DNA from: Acinetobacter indicus CIP 110367
GTDB taxonomy: Bacteria > Pseudomonadota > Gammaproteobacteria > Pseudomonadales > Moraxellaceae
Reading direction: 5' to 3'
Length of the DNA stretch: 64,000 nt
NCBI RefSeq assembly: GCF_000488255.1
Contig: NZ_KI530745.1
Span: 744,001-808,000 of the forward strand
Shown one piece after another: positions 63,691 to 64,000 of this stretch. The notes beneath the pieces were generated by a model. That model saw nothing but the letters and a program-made list of their open reading frames with translations, was not told the DNA's origin and ran no database searches. A program made the position numbers and the translations under genes. Every line of letters begins with the position of its first letter. Position 1 is the first letter of the stretch.

Positions 63691-64000
63691 TTAAGCACTC
63701 AGTTCTTGACGCACAATAGTGGCGCCGGCACTTAAAGCACGCAGTTTGCCTTGCGCCACCTGACGCGATAACGGCGTCATACCACAGTTGGTCGATGGAT
63801 AAAGCTTGTCGGCATCAACAAACTGCAAAGCTTTACGCAGGGTATTGGCCACTTCTTCTGCGGTTTCAATCTGGCTGGTGGCCACATCAATAGCGCCAAC
63901 CATGACTTTTTTACCGCGGATCAGCTCAATCAGGTCCATCGGTACGCGTGAGTTTTGGCATTCCAGCGATACAATATCAATTTTGGATTGTTGCAGTTTC
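63691..64000 (-). CDS. Cobalamin-independent methionine synthase, C-terminal part (probably MesD/core-MetE)
   Basis: Only the last 102 residues lie in the window; the gene continues past the edge. The segments IDIVSLECQNS, KKVMVGAIDVATSQIE and PSTNCGMTPLSR match the C-terminal MetE barrel, with the zinc Cys in TNCGM. The neighbouring flavin reductase favours the short folate-independent MesD type that I recall from A. baylyi over full-length MetE. The 5' end is needed to decide. Confidence 0.8.
   Translation of the reverse strand, partial: KLQQSKIDIVSLECQNSRVPMDLIELIRGKKVMVGAIDVATSQIETAEEVANTLRKALQFVDADKLYPSTNCGMTPLSRQVAQGKLRALSAGATIVRQELSA

Noticed and set aside
1..64000. tRNA, rRNA genes and CRISPR arrays
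   Set aside because: I looked for T-arm and acceptor-stem patterns, rRNA-like conserved stretches and regularly spaced repeats and found none. The 13-bp word is not array-like.

Overview
The window looks like chromosomal DNA of an Acinetobacter species. The evidence is the alkR/alkM pair with an AlkM close to the A. baylyi protein I remember, the cydP-cydA-cydB-cydX-ybgE layout, the prpB-prpC order, a clpS-clpA unit, a probable MesD-type methionine synthase, moderate AT richness, and an IS1202-type element beside a XerC/XerD dif site. No rRNA, tRNA or CRISPR array was seen. Most genes are housekeeping or metabolic. The accessory features are concentrated around 35 kb and from 52 to 60 kb.

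Layout. 1-9.5 kb: the start of a probable TauE-type permease, lpxB, the alkane hydroxylase alkM with its divergent AraC-type regulator, a GNAT enzyme, two adjacent acyl-CoA dehydrogenases (one without recognisable catalytic residues) and an AarF/UbiB-type kinase. 9.6-16 kb: a small exported protein, prmB, aroC, and the cytochrome bd operon with its small subunits. 16.7-28 kb: a YqiJ-like membrane protein, a Rieske protein, a PfkB sugar kinase, a large M16 peptidase, pldA, a Ktr potassium system, ilvA and rpiA. 28-41 kb: a YgjP-like peptidase, argC, clpS-clpA, ynfA, an MFS transporter gene interrupted by three in-frame stops, argF, and prpB-prpC with a TetR regulator. 41-49 kb: a CinA-like protein, several small Acinetobacter-type proteins (two of 47 and 36 residues), a cysteine-rich copper-storage-like protein, cytochrome b561, an MFS transporter and an amidase. 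49-51.4 kb: accC-accB-aroQ. 52.4-53.5 kb: a zeta-type toxin with a small partner. 54-55.7 kb: a YeeE/YedE pair with an MBL-fold persulfide dioxygenase.

The most striking region is 56.6-59.6 kb. A 28-bp dif site (59557-59584) matches the E. coli dif core and XerD arm, so this is probably the replication terminus. A complete IS1202-type element ends exactly 5 bp from the XerC arm and is flanked by the 5-bp duplication GCTAT. Beyond the left GCTAT lies the end of a second, older, related IS. Two elements have therefore been inserted one after the other at the same spot beside dif. The broken inner end of the older IS is fused in frame to an M15 peptidoglycan peptidase gene, giving a chimeric reading frame.

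Two further signals stand out. All three premature stops in the MFS gene, and the single stop in the old transposase, sit where glutamine is expected, which fits CAA/CAG to TAA/TAG changes in otherwise intact frames. A 13-bp word, AAATAGCCTAAGC, occurs four times, always on the + strand and always on the same side of dif. The window ends in a TonB-dependent receptor with a Fur box, a second TauE permease, a flavin reductase and the 3' end of a cobalamin-independent methionine synthase.
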